From Pseudoalteromonas sp. BSi20652 (lineage in GTDB: Bacteria; Pseudomonadota; Gammaproteobacteria; Enterobacterales; Alteromonadaceae), in NCBI RefSeq assembly GCF_000239855.1, contig NZ_BADT01000169.1, positions 1 to 64,000 of the forward strand: DNA of 64,000 nt, read 5' to 3'. The translations under genes were made by a program, and so were the position numbers. Below, piece after piece: positions 9,173 to 17,502 of this stretch (the stretch's first letter is position 1; every line of letters begins with the position of its first letter). Under the pieces are notes generated by a model. The model was not told the DNA's origin, did not search any database, and saw nothing but the letters and a program-made list of their open reading frames with translations.

Positions 9173-9865
9173 ATGAGTATTTTAAAAAAATTATTTACAG
9201 CAGTACGTGGCGGCGCTCGTGAAGCAGGCGAAGCAATTGTAGACAAAAATGGCATCCGTATTTTTGAGCAAGAAATTGCAGACGCGCAAAATGCACTTCA
9301 CCGTGCTAAAAAAAGCCTTACTGAAGTAATGGCTAAAGAAATGCAAACTAAGCGTAAAATTAGCGCTGTAGATGCATCAATCGCTGAACATGAAGCGTAT
9401 GCAGGCCAAGCGCTTGAAAAGGGCAACGAAGCATTAGCATTAGAAATTGCAGAAAAAATTGGTGACTTTGAAGCTGAAAAAGCTGAAAACGAGCAAGTAT
9501 TGTCTGGCTTTAGCAATCACATTGTTGCGCTTAAGCAGCAAGTTAAAGATGCTGAAAAATCGATTAAAGAGAATCAGCGTCAGCTTACAATGGTTAAAAC
9601 CACTGAAAGCGTACAGCAAGCAACAATGGCTGTTAACAGCACACTTAATACAAACAGCTCATCTATGACATCGGCTCGTCAATCGCTTGAACGCATTAAA
9701 CAGCGCCAACAAGATCGAAGTGACCAGCTAGGTGCTGCAAAGCAACTTGAGTCAGACGTAAATGGCGATGACTTAAAAGCAAAAATGGCTGAAGCAGGCA
9801 TTGGTGACACAAGCCCAAAAAGTGCTGATATTTTAGCTCGCATCAAAGCGAAGCAAAATAGCTAA
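9173..9865 (+). CDS. yjfJ: PspA/IM30 family protein (YjfJ-like)
   Basis: 230 residues, almost entirely coiled coil, with MSILKKLFTAVRGGAREAGEAIVD at the N-terminus (amphipathic helix able to contact membranes) followed by the usual long helical hairpin. PspA-family proteins form rods or rings that support stressed membranes. This one is of the YjfJ branch, judged by its neighbours rather than by a PspF/PspBC set, which is absent here. Ribosome binding site GTGGAG is well placed. A terminator-like hairpin follows the stop. Confidence 0.88.
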   Translation: MSILKKLFTAVRGGAREAGEAIVDKNGIRIFEQEIADAQNALHRAKKSLTEVMAKEMQTKRKISAVDASIAEHEAYAGQALEKGNEALALEIAEKIGDFEAEKAENEQVLSGFSNHIVALKQQVKDAEKSIKENQRQLTMVKTTESVQQATMAVNSTLNTNSSSMTSARQSLERIKQRQQDRSDQLGAAKQLESDVNGDDLKAKMAEAGIGDTSPKSADILARIKAKQNS

Positions 9866-9883
9866 CCATTACGTTTATACTTT

Positions 9884-9919
9884 AAAAAGGTAACCGAGTT
9901 TTGCTCAGTTACCTTTTTT
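9884..9919 (+). terminator. Intra-operon terminator between yjfJ and yjfK
   Basis: AAAAAGGTAAC..GAG pairs with CTC..GTTACCTTTTTT around a short loop. It would lower transcription of yjfK and the two genes after it relative to yjfJ. Confidence 0.8.
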
Positions 9920-9939
9920 GCTTAGAGGGCAGCCTTCCT

Positions 9940-10578
9940 ATGTTTAATTTTTTCAAATCTAAAAAAGAGCCAGAGCGTCAGCTTAATCATCCGAGCGATC
10001 TTAAAAAAGGCGACATGTTTAGCGTTATCGACTCATTTGCTTATCCTGCATGGTTAAAGGGTGAAACGTTACGCGTTACTGATATTCAGACTTACCAATA
10101 TCAGCACAGTAGTGATACTGAATTTGTACTTGAGACAAACAGTGGCCAAGTTGTATTTTTACAAATTGAGCAAGATGACGGCGAAGAGTGGGCTAACTTT
10201 TCTATTAAAATTCAGCGAAACGAAGTTGAAGAAATATTTAGCCTTGATGAGTTTGCGCGTATTTTTGATGAAGAGTCGTTAACCCACATTACAGTGCAAA
10301 ATACACCAGAGCGCTTTATGCAGTTTTTAGCTAAAAGCTATCAACAAAGCGAGTCGCCTTATGTGTGTTATTTCCATAATAAAGATTACCGCAACCAAAC
10401 ATTGCCTCGCTATGAGCAAGAAGGCGGTGAGCCATGTGAAATGATTTGTTTAGCGTCAGATAATGAAGGCTTTGGTTTAAATATCGAAATTTGGGATGGC
10501 GGCGAAACCGAAGTATCGCTAACGCTCAAGCGTCCAATGTCAGACATTGTAGACTTGTTTCCCGGAGATGCTAAGTGA
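9940..10578 (+). CDS. yjfK: YjfK family protein (DUF2491)
   Basis: 212 residues from the ATG at 9940 (MFNFFKSKKEPERQ). A longer frame from 9901 would begin inside the terminator hairpin and is rejected. The protein is soluble and acidic with many aromatic residues; DUF2491 members sit after yjfJ in E. coli, matching the order here. Function is unknown. GAGGG lies about 10 bases upstream. It overlaps the next gene by four bases (GTGA), implying coupled translation. Confidence 0.72.
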   Translation: MFNFFKSKKEPERQLNHPSDLKKGDMFSVIDSFAYPAWLKGETLRVTDIQTYQYQHSSDTEFVLETNSGQVVFLQIEQDDGEEWANFSIKIQRNEVEEIFSLDEFARIFDEESLTHITVQNTPERFMQFLAKSYQQSESPYVCYFHNKDYRNQTLPRYEQEGGEPCEMICLASDNEGFGLNIEIWDGGETEVSLTLKRPMSDIVDLFPGDAK

Positions 10579-10895
10579 GTGATGCTAAAGACAAGTGGTT
10601 ACGTCAGGAACAAGCTGTACGTGCCACGCAAATGGCATTTGATCTAAGCAGCGAAGTTCAAAAGCTGATAAAAAAGCAAGCTATTGACCAAGAGTTAACG
10701 CCGTCAGATATGATCCGTAAAATACTTGGCTTAGATGTAAAGTCTAAAAAAACGCGTCAACGTTTATCGTTTAACTTAAATGATGATGAAATAGCGCAAC
10801 TAGCCAGTCGCTTTGATGTACAAAGCGATGATAAGCGAGCCGTAAAGCAACAAGTAGCTGATTTATTAATTGCTCACACAAAAAAATCTAAGTAA
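10575..10895 (+). CDS. Small protein, possible ribbon-helix-helix regulator
   Basis: 106 residues from a GTG overlapping the yjfK stop. Residues about 22-55 (AFDLSSEVQKLIKKQAID...TPSDMIRKILGL) look like a strand-helix-helix unit of the ribbon-helix-helix type, and RLSFNLNDDEIAQLASRF (about 64-81) may be a second related unit. It is basic overall. If it binds DNA, the palindromes at 8662-8714 in the same operon are the obvious candidates. The DNA-binding reading is a pattern judgement; the gene itself is well supported by its overlap and operon position. Confidence 0.65.
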   Translation: MSDAKDKWLRQEQAVRATQMAFDLSSEVQKLIKKQAIDQELTPSDMIRKILGLDVKSKKTRQRLSFNLNDDEIAQLASRFDVQSDDKRAVKQQVADLLIAHTKKSK

Positions 10896-10905
10896 TTAAA
10901 GCTAT

Positions 10906-11091
10906 ATGAATATTATTTTAATTGCTTACTTAATTATTTTTGCGTTGTTTGGTACCGCTGCTGGTTATTTTGTACGCTTTATTTACGCATATTGGGTGCT
11001 TAAAACAATGCCCATGAAATACATTGTAAAAGCGGGTATTTGCGTGGTATTGGTGGTTGTAATTTCAGCGTTAATTCCGTATTTAGGTTAA
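10906..11091 (+). CDS. Small membrane protein, last gene of the PspA-family operon
   Basis: 61 residues, two membrane helices (about 3-22 and 38-57) with a short basic loop containing KTMPMKYIVK. It starts 10 bases after the preceding stop, so it is likely co-transcribed and may be a membrane partner of the PspA-like protein. No family recognised. The stop codon lies inside a perfect inverted repeat that ends the operon. Confidence 0.6.
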   Translation: MNIILIAYLIIFALFGTAAGYFVRFIYAYWVLKTMPMKYIVKAGICVVLVVVISALIPYLG

Positions 11092-11101
11092 CGCTGAAAT
11101 T
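11061..11101. terminator. Perfect 14 bp inverted repeat overlapping the operon's last stop codon
   Basis: AATTTCAGCGTTAA (11061-11074) and its exact complement (11088-11101) flank a 13-base loop; the TAA stop is within the right arm. Because it sits between convergent genes it probably acts as a terminator in both directions, although the T-tracts are weak. Confidence 0.6.
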
Positions 11102-11110
11102 AAGTTTGAT

Positions 11111-11515
11111 TTATTTTATATCAAACGACAGACATTGCTGATTTATACACAGCGATTGCACTTCAAGTACAGGGGAACAATCGGTTAAGCCTTGTGCTTT
11201 ATTTTGTATTTTTTCTTGTTTTGTTATTTGTTGAGCAAGCTGTTCGGCTTCTTCCTGAGATGTGTTTAGTGTTGAATAAACAGCGTATTTACTTGGCCCG
11301 CCACAAGCACGTGCACCCACTTCAAGTATTTTGCACTGAAAGCTAGCGGTGCAGCTATTATTACTCACCATGTTACTCAGATCATAGTTTAAGTCAGACA
11401 AGTTTTTACTTTGCTTATTACTTGACGTTAAAGTGCTAGCGCAACCACTTAGTAATAAAATGATGCTAGCAACGCTTAAAATTGATAGTTTAAATGCCGA
11501 TGTTAAACAACTCAT
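11111..11515 (-). CDS. Putative lipoprotein, paralogue of the 11525-12058 product
   Basis: 134 residues. Lipoprotein signal peptide with lipobox LLSGC (Cys about 25). The mature part has a cysteine-rich core: SCTASFQCKILEVGARACGGPSKYAVYST. The same core, with the same cysteine spacing and the RACGGPS motif, is in the neighbouring gene, so the two arose by tandem duplication. The cysteines may form disulfides in the periplasm. Family unknown to me. It starts 9 bases after the stop of its paralogue, so they are co-transcribed. Confidence 0.7.
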   Translation of the reverse strand: MSCLTSAFKLSILSVASIILLLSGCASTLTSSNKQSKNLSDLNYDLSNMVSNNSCTASFQCKILEVGARACGGPSKYAVYSTLNTSQEEAEQLAQQITKQEKIQNKAQGLTDCSPVLEVQSLCINQQCLSFDIK

Positions 11516-11524
11516 ACGTTATCC

Positions 11525-12058
11525 TTAAAATACACTTGCCGCTGAGCCTTCAAGTTTAACACATTTATTTTCAACACACTGTGTGCTTGGTGTTGTTAAA
11601 TGCTGACAAATACTCATCATCCCTTTTTGTGAATTGTAGTTACTTTCAAGTTTAGTGATTTTTTCGCCAAGGATTGTTACTTGCTCCTCAGATGCTGCGT
11701 TTGTTGAGTACACAACAAAGCTACTAGGCCCACCACATGCACGACTGCCTACCGCAATTACTCTGCATTGGGTGCTGGTATCACATTGCTTATCTGTGAT
11801 TAGTGTATTTAATTCGGCTTTAGCTGTTTTTATGTCTTCTATTGAAACGTTTTTTGAATCGGCTTTTGGAATTTTTTCAGCAATTACATTATTTTTTGTA
11901 TTTTCTTTTAATTGAGTGTTTTCTTCTAGCTTTTGCAGCTCTTGCTTTGATGTTTCTGCTTCTGAGGAGATTGTTACTTGCTGCGTTTCAGCTGGCGTTT
12001 TATCCAAGCATGCAGTTAAACAAAGTGGTAATAATATGGCTAACAATGGGGTACGCAT
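11525..12058 (-). CDS. Putative lipoprotein with RACGGPS domain
   Basis: 177 residues from the ATG at 12058, chosen because it has AAGG seven bases upstream and gives a compact lipoprotein signal peptide (MRTPLLAILLPLCLTAC); an ATG at 12097 lacks a ribosome binding site. A Glu/Lys-rich linker (about 20-80) leads to the core QCDTSTQCRVIAVGSRACGGPSSFVVYST and a C-terminal pair of cysteines (STQCVENKC). This mirrors the neighbouring paralogue. Function unknown; periplasmic, inner- or outer-membrane anchored. Confidence 0.7.
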   Translation of the reverse strand: MRTPLLAILLPLCLTACLDKTPAETQQVTISSEAETSKQELQKLEENTQLKENTKNNVIAEKIPKADSKNVSIEDIKTAKAELNTLITDKQCDTSTQCRVIAVGSRACGGPSSFVVYSTNAASEEQVTILGEKITKLESNYNSQKGMMSICQHLTTPSTQCVENKCVKLEGSAASVF

Positions 12059-12169
12059 AACAAACCTTGATAGTGATGAAATATTCATCACTATCATACA
12101 CGGTGCATTTTTAACGGCAATAAAAACTATATAATCAAGTAATTAAAGTGGTTATTAAATATCGCTATA

Positions 12170-13546
12170 TTAAAGCCCCCCTTGCGTAAGCTTGGTGGGA
12201 TTAAGTAATTTTTCGAGTTCATTGCGTGGTAAATCGGTTTCTTGTTCGGCTACATCAATAATAGGGCGGGCTTCTTTATAGGCTTGCTTTGCTATTTTCG
12301 CTGCTTTTTCATAACCGATCACCGGATTGAGCGCAGTGACCAAAATTGGATTTTTAGCGAGCGCTTTATCTATATTAGGCTGATTTACCTTAAAGCTGGC
12401 AATGGCTTTATCGCCTAATGCTTGCGTGCTATTGGCAAGTAATTCAATGCTTTGTAAAATATTATAAGCAATGACTGGTAGCATTACGTTCAGCTCAAAA
12501 TTACCCGCTTGGCCTGCTACTGTAATAGTGGCATCGTTGCCAATAACTTGTGCGCTTACCATGGCTGCGGCTTCTGGTATTACTGGGTTTACCTTACCTG
12601 GCATAATAGACGAGCCCGGTTGAAGTGCTTCAAGCTCTATTTCACCAAGGCCAGCAAGTGGTCCTGAGTTCATCCAGCGTAAGTCGTTCGCTATTTTCAT
12701 TTGTGCTACAGCGAGTACTTTTAATTGCCCCGAAAGCGCTACTATAGCGTCTTGTGAGCCTATGTTATAAAAAAAGTTACTACTAGGCGTAAATCTAATG
12801 CCTACATTAGCACTCAGGTTTTCTGCAAATTTGGCTGCAAACTTAGGGTCTGCATTTATTCCTGTTCCAACGGCTGTACCGCCTTGTGCAAGTTCGCATA
12901 CACGCTCTAAGCTATATCTAATTCCTGCTGCGGCATGATTAACTTGTGACTGCCATGCACTTAGAGTTTGGTCAAAGGTAACAGGCATTGCGTCCATTAA
13001 ATGTGTACGACCCGTTTTAACTATATGGCCTATTTCAGCTTTTTTATTTTCTAGGCTTTGTGATAAGTTTTCAAGCGAAGGTAGTAATTCATACACTATA
13101 TTTATTGCACTACTGAGTGCGATAGCGGTAGGGATTACATCGTTAGAACTTTGTCCCATGTTTACGTCATCATTAGGATGAATGCTTTCACTGCCTAATC
13201 GGCTAGCAAGTGTTGCAATAACTTCGTTGGCATTCATATTTGAGCTTGTGCCCGAACCTGTTTGAAAAATATCAACGGGAAAATGCTCAACATACTCGCC
13301 ATCAATAATACTTTGACAAGCTTGCTCAATTGCATCGGCTTTAGCTTCGCTTAAATGGCCAAGCTCACAGTTACTTTGTGCTGCGGCTTGTTTTATGTAA
13401 GCCAGTGCAGTTATAAATTGCTTTGGCATAGGTAAGCCACTAATGGCAAAATTATTAACGGCTCGCTGTGTTTGTGCTTGATAGAGTGCATTGGTAGGTA
13501 CTTGTAGTTCACCCATACTGTCTGATTCTGTTCTAAAGTTGCTCAT
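12170..13546 (-). CDS. fumC: Fumarate hydratase class II (FumC)
   Basis: 458 residues, the normal length. It interconverts fumarate and malate in the citric acid cycle without an iron-sulfur cluster. The superfamily signature GSSIMPGKVNP is intact (about residue 310), as are TGSGTSSNMNANEV and TGRTHLMDA. AAGGCG lies six bases before the ATG. Eleven bases separate it from the upstream FagA-like gene, and a Fur-box-like palindrome precedes that pair, so induction under iron shortage is likely; iron-free FumC would then replace iron-dependent fumarases. Confidence 0.96.
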   Translation of the reverse strand: MSNFRTESDSMGELQVPTNALYQAQTQRAVNNFAISGLPMPKQFITALAYIKQAAAQSNCELGHLSEAKADAIEQACQSIIDGEYVEHFPVDIFQTGSGTSSNMNANEVIATLASRLGSESIHPNDDVNMGQSSNDVIPTAIALSSAINIVYELLPSLENLSQSLENKKAEIGHIVKTGRTHLMDAMPVTFDQTLSAWQSQVNHAAAGIRYSLERVCELAQGGTAVGTGINADPKFAAKFAENLSANVGIRFTPSSNFFYNIGSQDAIVALSGQLKVLAVAQMKIANDLRWMNSGPLAGLGEIELEALQPGSSIMPGKVNPVIPEAAAMVSAQVIGNDATITVAGQAGNFELNVMLPVIAYNILQSIELLANSTQALGDKAIASFKVNQPNIDKALAKNPILVTALNPVIGYEKAAKIAKQAYKEARPIIDVAEQETDLPRNELEKLLNPTKLTQGGL

Positions 13547-13557
13547 AAGTGTGCGCC

Positions 13558-13923
13558 TTAAAATGGGTTGAATTCGTGACTAAGAATACGAGCTTCACGC
13601 TCAAGTATTAAAAATTGTGCAGTATTGTTATGCACCTTATAAAACCGTTTTAATGCCAATAATGGTTTGTATAACTGCTCCACACATTGTTTACGGATAG
13701 TATTATGTATAAGAGGGTCGCACATTTTGTTCATAATTTCATGGTGTGTGCGTCTAAGGTAAAACTCTTGAAGCAAGGGACTGTGTTGTTGCTCAAATTT
13801 TTTGGCGACGTTAAGGGCGGTTTCTATGTAATCGGCAACCAGCATTGGAGCGTGCAAGCCGGGTCTTAAGCAATGGCAAGAGAGTTCTTGATGGTAACGG
13901 TGTGGGGCATGATTTGAAGGCAT
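13558..13923 (-). CDS. FagA-like protein upstream of fumC
   Basis: 121 residues, helical, rich in His, Arg and Glu, with a CHCLRPGLHAPM segment near residue 16. In Pseudomonas aeruginosa a Fur-regulated gene of similar size, fagA, directly precedes fumC; the same order and a Fur-like box here suggest a homologue, but I cannot align the sequences from memory. Molecular role unknown. The ATG at 13923 has no clear ribosome binding site because a T-run precedes it; the next in-frame Met (residue 27) is no better. Confidence 0.55.
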   Translation of the reverse strand: MPSNHAPHRYHQELSCHCLRPGLHAPMLVADYIETALNVAKKFEQQHSPLLQEFYLRRTHHEIMNKMCDPLIHNTIRKQCVEQLYKPLLALKRFYKVHNNTAQFLILEREARILSHEFNPF

Positions 13924-13979
13924 AAAAAAACCGACTCAATTTAACGATAATAGTTATCATTACATTTAATCGGTTTCAG
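13924..13979 (-). terminator. Long-loop hairpin with T-run just before the FagA-like gene
   Basis: Reading the minus strand, AAACCGA and TCGGTTT pair around a loop of about 38 bases and are followed by seven T that abut the start codon. It may end transcription of the 61-residue gene upstream. The Fur-like box lies in the loop. Confidence 0.45.
13944..13962. promoter_or_regulatory. Fur-box-like palindrome
   Basis: GATAATAGTTATC (13946-13958) is a GATAA / TTATC inverted repeat with an AT-rich surround, close to the Fur hexamer pattern. Position upstream of the FagA-like/fumC pair fits known Fur control of that unit in Pseudomonas. Confidence 0.6.
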
Positions 13980-14024
13980 TGTAAACAGTTATTATGAAAA
14001 TTATTTGCGATACTAATTTGAGTT

Positions 14025-14210
14025 TTAATTGTAGCCAAGAATAAATATCTGATCTGTTTCATGTTTGGTCATCGCCTGTTGATTATGTTTAGGGTGCGAA
14101 AGTAAATCGATTACTGTAGCTCTCATATCAACGGCGTAACTATGATCGTCGGTGTTTTTTTCGGTTATAGCAATAGCTGCGTCTACAGCTGTATAAGGGG
14201 GTATATGCAT
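14025..14210 (-). CDS. Small protein of unknown function (61 residues)
   Basis: A strong ribosome binding site, AGAGGA, lies seven bases before the ATG, which makes this short frame credible. The product is soluble, rich in Asp, Thr and His, with no membrane segment or signal peptide and no family I recognise. It lies upstream of the Fur-box/fagA-like/fumC unit on the same strand and is probably transcribed separately. Confidence 0.55.
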   Translation of the reverse strand: MHIPPYTAVDAAIAITEKNTDDHSYAVDMRATVIDLLSHPKHNQQAMTKHETDQIFILGYN

Positions 14211-14410
14211 AATTTTATCCTCTGGTGTTTTAATAATGAGTTAAACCCTATGGGGTTAGTTTTATAAAAGCATATTACATACCAACCGTAATAAATAAAT
14301 TTAACTTAATGATTATAATAGAGTTAAAAAATTATCTCTTTTTCATCACGACAAAATAAGCCAAATTTGCTTTACTGTTGTGCATTAACCTACAATTTTG
14401 GTGCACCGTA

Positions 14411-15001
14411 ATGACTAAGCCATTTTCACAAGCCTGTGAAAACAATAAAACTCCTATTTTAGAGCAATTAAAAGACGTTTTAAAAAACATTAAAACAGTA
14501 CTCGAAGTCGGCTCAGGAACCGGCCAGCATAGTGTTTTTTTTGCAGAGCAATTACCACATTTACAATGGCATACAAGTGATCGTTCGATTAACCACGAAG
14601 GCATTAATTTATGGCATAGTGAAGCTAATTTAACTAATTTACATGCACCACTTGAGCTTGATTTAAATAATGAGTGGCCAGTAGATAAAGTTGACGCTAT
14701 TTACACTGCAAACACATTTCATATTGTAAGCTGGCAATTAGTTGAACGTTTTTTTGACGGTGTTAAACGTCACTTAAATAGCGAAGGTATGTTATGTATT
14801 TATGGTCCATTTAAATACCAAGGTAACTTTACCAGCCCAAGTAATGACGACTTTAGTGCTTTTTTAACAGAGCGCGACCCATTAAGTGGAATAAGAGACT
14901 TTGAAGCGGTTGAGCAACTAGCCAAGCAAGCAGGGCTTACGCTTATTAGTGATACAGCCATGCCTGCAAACAATCAGTTACTCGTTTTTAAACGGCAGTA
15001 A
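14411..15001 (+). CDS. DUF938 SAM-dependent methyltransferase-like protein
   Basis: 196 residues from the ATG at 14411 (MTKPFSQACENNKTPIL), which matches the usual start of DUF938 proteins; an upstream ATG at 14378 would add 11 unrelated residues. The Rossmann motif VLEVGSGTGQHSVFF and the later DAIYTANTFHIVSW are typical of the family. Substrate unknown. The 3' end overlaps the convergent gene at 14978 by 24 bases. Confidence 0.85.
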   Translation: MTKPFSQACENNKTPILEQLKDVLKNIKTVLEVGSGTGQHSVFFAEQLPHLQWHTSDRSINHEGINLWHSEANLTNLHAPLELDLNNEWPVDKVDAIYTANTFHIVSWQLVERFFDGVKRHLNSEGMLCIYGPFKYQGNFTSPSNDDFSAFLTERDPLSGIRDFEAVEQLAKQAGLTLISDTAMPANNQLLVFKRQ

Positions 15002-16117
15002 TGAGCTACATTGCTCTTTATATATATCAATATGGCGGCGTTCGCGTTTTAAATAGTCGCTGATTGCATTACTAAAGTCGCCGTCAACAATATGGTGAGC
15101 AGAGTAGGTAAGGACGGGTTCAAATCCGCGCGCTATTTTGTGCTCGCCTTGTGCACCCGAGTGAAAACAGCTGAGTTTATGCTTTATTGCAAACTCAATA
15201 CCTTGGTAATAACACAACTCAAAGTGCAGCGAATCTACTTCTTCGCTTGCTCCCCAGTAGCGCCCATAAAGCGTGTTTTTACCTACTAAACTAAGTGTTG
15301 CAGCAATCACGCTGTCGTCTTTTTTGGCCAGCATAATAACGAGACTATTAGCCATTAAGGCATGTAAAAGCGTAAAAAACTCCATATTTAAATAGCCCAA
15401 ATGACCAGAGCGCTTTAAGTAGGTACGCTGATAAAACTCACAAAACAATTGCATTATCTCGGGCGTAATTTATGTGCCTTGCAGCCATTCAATATTAATG
15501 TTCTGTTGCGCTATTTTAGCTCGCTCTTTTTTAAGGGATTTACGTTTGCGTGAGCTAAGTATTTGCAAAAAGTCGTCAAAGGTTTCAAAACCTTTATTAA
15601 ACCACTGAAACTGCACACCCACTCTTAGCATGGCGTGTTGCTCAGTTAATGATGTTGCTTGAGCTTGATCGCAAAAGTTAACATGCCATCCCGACCATCT
15701 TTGCTGAGCACTGTGTATGCTCAGTTGCTCTGTAATGTATTGATATACCGCATTTGGGTTAGCGTGCTCGATAGCAATACGCTTGCCTTCAATAGGGCTA
15801 AAGGGAATGCCAGATAGCCACTTGGGGTAATACTCTAAACCGTGTTTTTCGTATGCCTCAGCCCACGCCCAATCAAATACGTACTCGCCGTATGAATGAC
15901 TTTTTAAATACCCGGGTGCAAGTGCAACGAGCGTATCACTTTCAAAAATAGCGAGGTGATGGGGCTGCCAACCGCTTTTTTGTGTTACGCATTGGCTTTG
16001 TTCAAGGGCATATAAAAAAGCATGTTGAGTAAATGGTTCATCACCAAATAAACGTTGCCACTGCGTTTGGTCTATTGCATTAATGCTGTTAAACCATTGG
16101 TGCGAAAATGTTCCCAT
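14978..16117 (-). pseudogene. COG3146 (DUF482) GNAT-like gene with one in-frame TAA
   Basis: Two pieces in the same reading frame, 16117-15473 and 15469-14978, are split only by a TAA at 15472-15470. Together they give about 379 codons, the normal length of COG3146 proteins. The first piece has FTQHAFLYALEQSQCV, PGYLKSHSYGEYVFDWAWA and the SRKRKSLKKERAKI stretch; the second has FYQRTYLKRSGHLGYLN and the HSGAQGEHKIARGFEP motif. A single C-to-T change in a CAA codon would explain the break. The rest shows no decay, so the change is recent, a sequencing error, or read through. The start is two bases from the upstream hydrolase stop. Confidence 0.85.
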
Positions 16118-16119
16118 AA

Positions 16120-17502
16120 CTACTTACCTTGTAGGTTTTCCACTTTTTTAATAAACGTATTAATTTGCATTTTAAGCTCGGTAAAATGAGGATTATACGT
16201 TAAGCGCTGTAAAGCCGGATAATGTTTTAAGTTGGCGCTTGTACGCTCTCCTAGTTGTGGGTTTTTAGTTGTTTTACATGTTTTGTACAGAGATTCGTCG
16301 TTAATAAAGCTACCACAATTACGATAAGTTGCGTTAATTCCATAATGTGGATTTTGCGGTGAGTTAACAACAGCAATATGCGATATACCATGAACCTTTT
16401 TACACTGAGGTGTTGTGCATTGCGGATTATTTACTGCGTAGTCACTAGTAAATCCCGTCGGTAAAATATCGGTGCTTCCATAAAGTACTAAAGTATCGAG
16501 CGGCTTATATTCGATTGAATTACCTTTGTGTAACGCACTTAATAGCTTTAGCGTGGCACGCGTATCTATTGTGGTATCAATGTCGGAAAGTACACTAAAA
16601 ATAGGCAATTTGAGTGCAGAGCGTTTGTTTAAGCTACTAACACTTGTAAGTGACATTGCATCGTACGAAGCGGTAGCTGCGTTTAAAGGAAATGATTCAT
16701 ATTTAGCAAAGTCCACATCGGCGTCTTTATCAATCCAATTAACAAAGGGTATGGCATCAATCCACTTTGCCATATAACCATGTTTGTTATGCGGCTCAGA
16801 GCCAGGTGAAAAAAGCATTAACGCTTTAATTTTTGGTGAGGTAGTTTGTTTGGTTGCATAATCAATAAGTAACGCTGCACCGGTTGAGTAACCTGCGAGT
16901 ATTACCTCATCAAAGTCTTGCACCGAGCGTTCAACCCCGTACTTTATAGCTTGTTGCCATTGGCTAACGTCTACATTGAGTAAGGCACTTGCGGCACTAC
17001 CATGTCCTGGTAATAATACAGTGCGCACGGTATAGCCTTGCTGATAATACACTTGTGCTAAATCGTGATACGTAAAGGGGGAGTCAGTTAGCCCGTGGAT
17101 TAGTAGTGCAACTTTATTACTGTTTGGATGCGTGAGCTCAAAAGGAGCAGTAATATCTGCAATAGTAGGGTCAGGTTTTCGCTTACCTTGCGTTACTAAT
17201 TGCTGATACGTTTGTGTAATAACAGGGCATGGCATATTTGCACGGGGGTTGGCTTTATTTATATGCTTATACGCGTAATCTAAGTAATCATTAAATGGTA
17301 AAAGGGCGTGGTAATTAAAGCGCTGGTGGTTATGCTTATTTTCAAAGCGTAATAAGCCTTGTTGCTTGCTTTTTGTTATAAATTTAAAGTCGCTCGCCTG
17401 CGATATACAGCTTTGAGCGACAGTAATATGCGAAAAAACACTTAAAACAAAACCAAAAGCTATTCTTAAAGCGACTCTTAAAGTTAAACCATTATTATTC
17501 AT
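16120..17502 (-). CDS. Secreted alpha/beta hydrolase
   Basis: 460 residues with a signal peptide (about 1-29, ending ITVAQS). The fold is shown by [19 protein letters not shown] (oxyanion loop), the nucleophile elbow GYSTGA near residue 200, and [10 protein letters not shown] late HGISHIAVV may carry the catalytic His. Substrate unknown; the family includes lysophospholipase-like enzymes. The first eight bases overlap the end of the histidine kinase gene, so the two are co-transcribed. Confidence 0.8.
   Translation of the reverse strand: MNNNGLTLRVALRIAFGFVLSVFSHITVAQSCISQASDFKFITKSKQQGLLRFENKHNHQRFNYHALLPFNDYLDYAYKHINKANPRANMPCPVITQTYQQLVTQGKRKPDPTIADITAPFELTHPNSNKVALLIHGLTDSPFTYHDLAQVYYQQGYTVRTVLLPGHGSAASALLNVDVSQWQQAIKYGVERSVQDFDEVILAGYSTGAALLIDYATKQTTSPKIKALMLFSPGSEPHNKHGYMAKWIDAIPFVNWIDKDADVDFAKYESFPLNAATASYDAMSLTSVSSLNKRSALKLPIFSVLSDIDTTIDTRATLKLLSALHKGNSIEYKPLDTLVLYGSTDILPTGFTSDYAVNNPQCTTPQCKKVHGISHIAVVNSPQNPHYGINATYRNCGSFINDESLYKTCKTTKNPQLGERTSANLKHYPALQRLTYNPHFTELKMQINTFIKKVENLQGK

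Noticed and set aside
9298-9668. Frames overlapping yjfJ on both strands
   Set aside because: Shadows of the PspA-family coding sequence.
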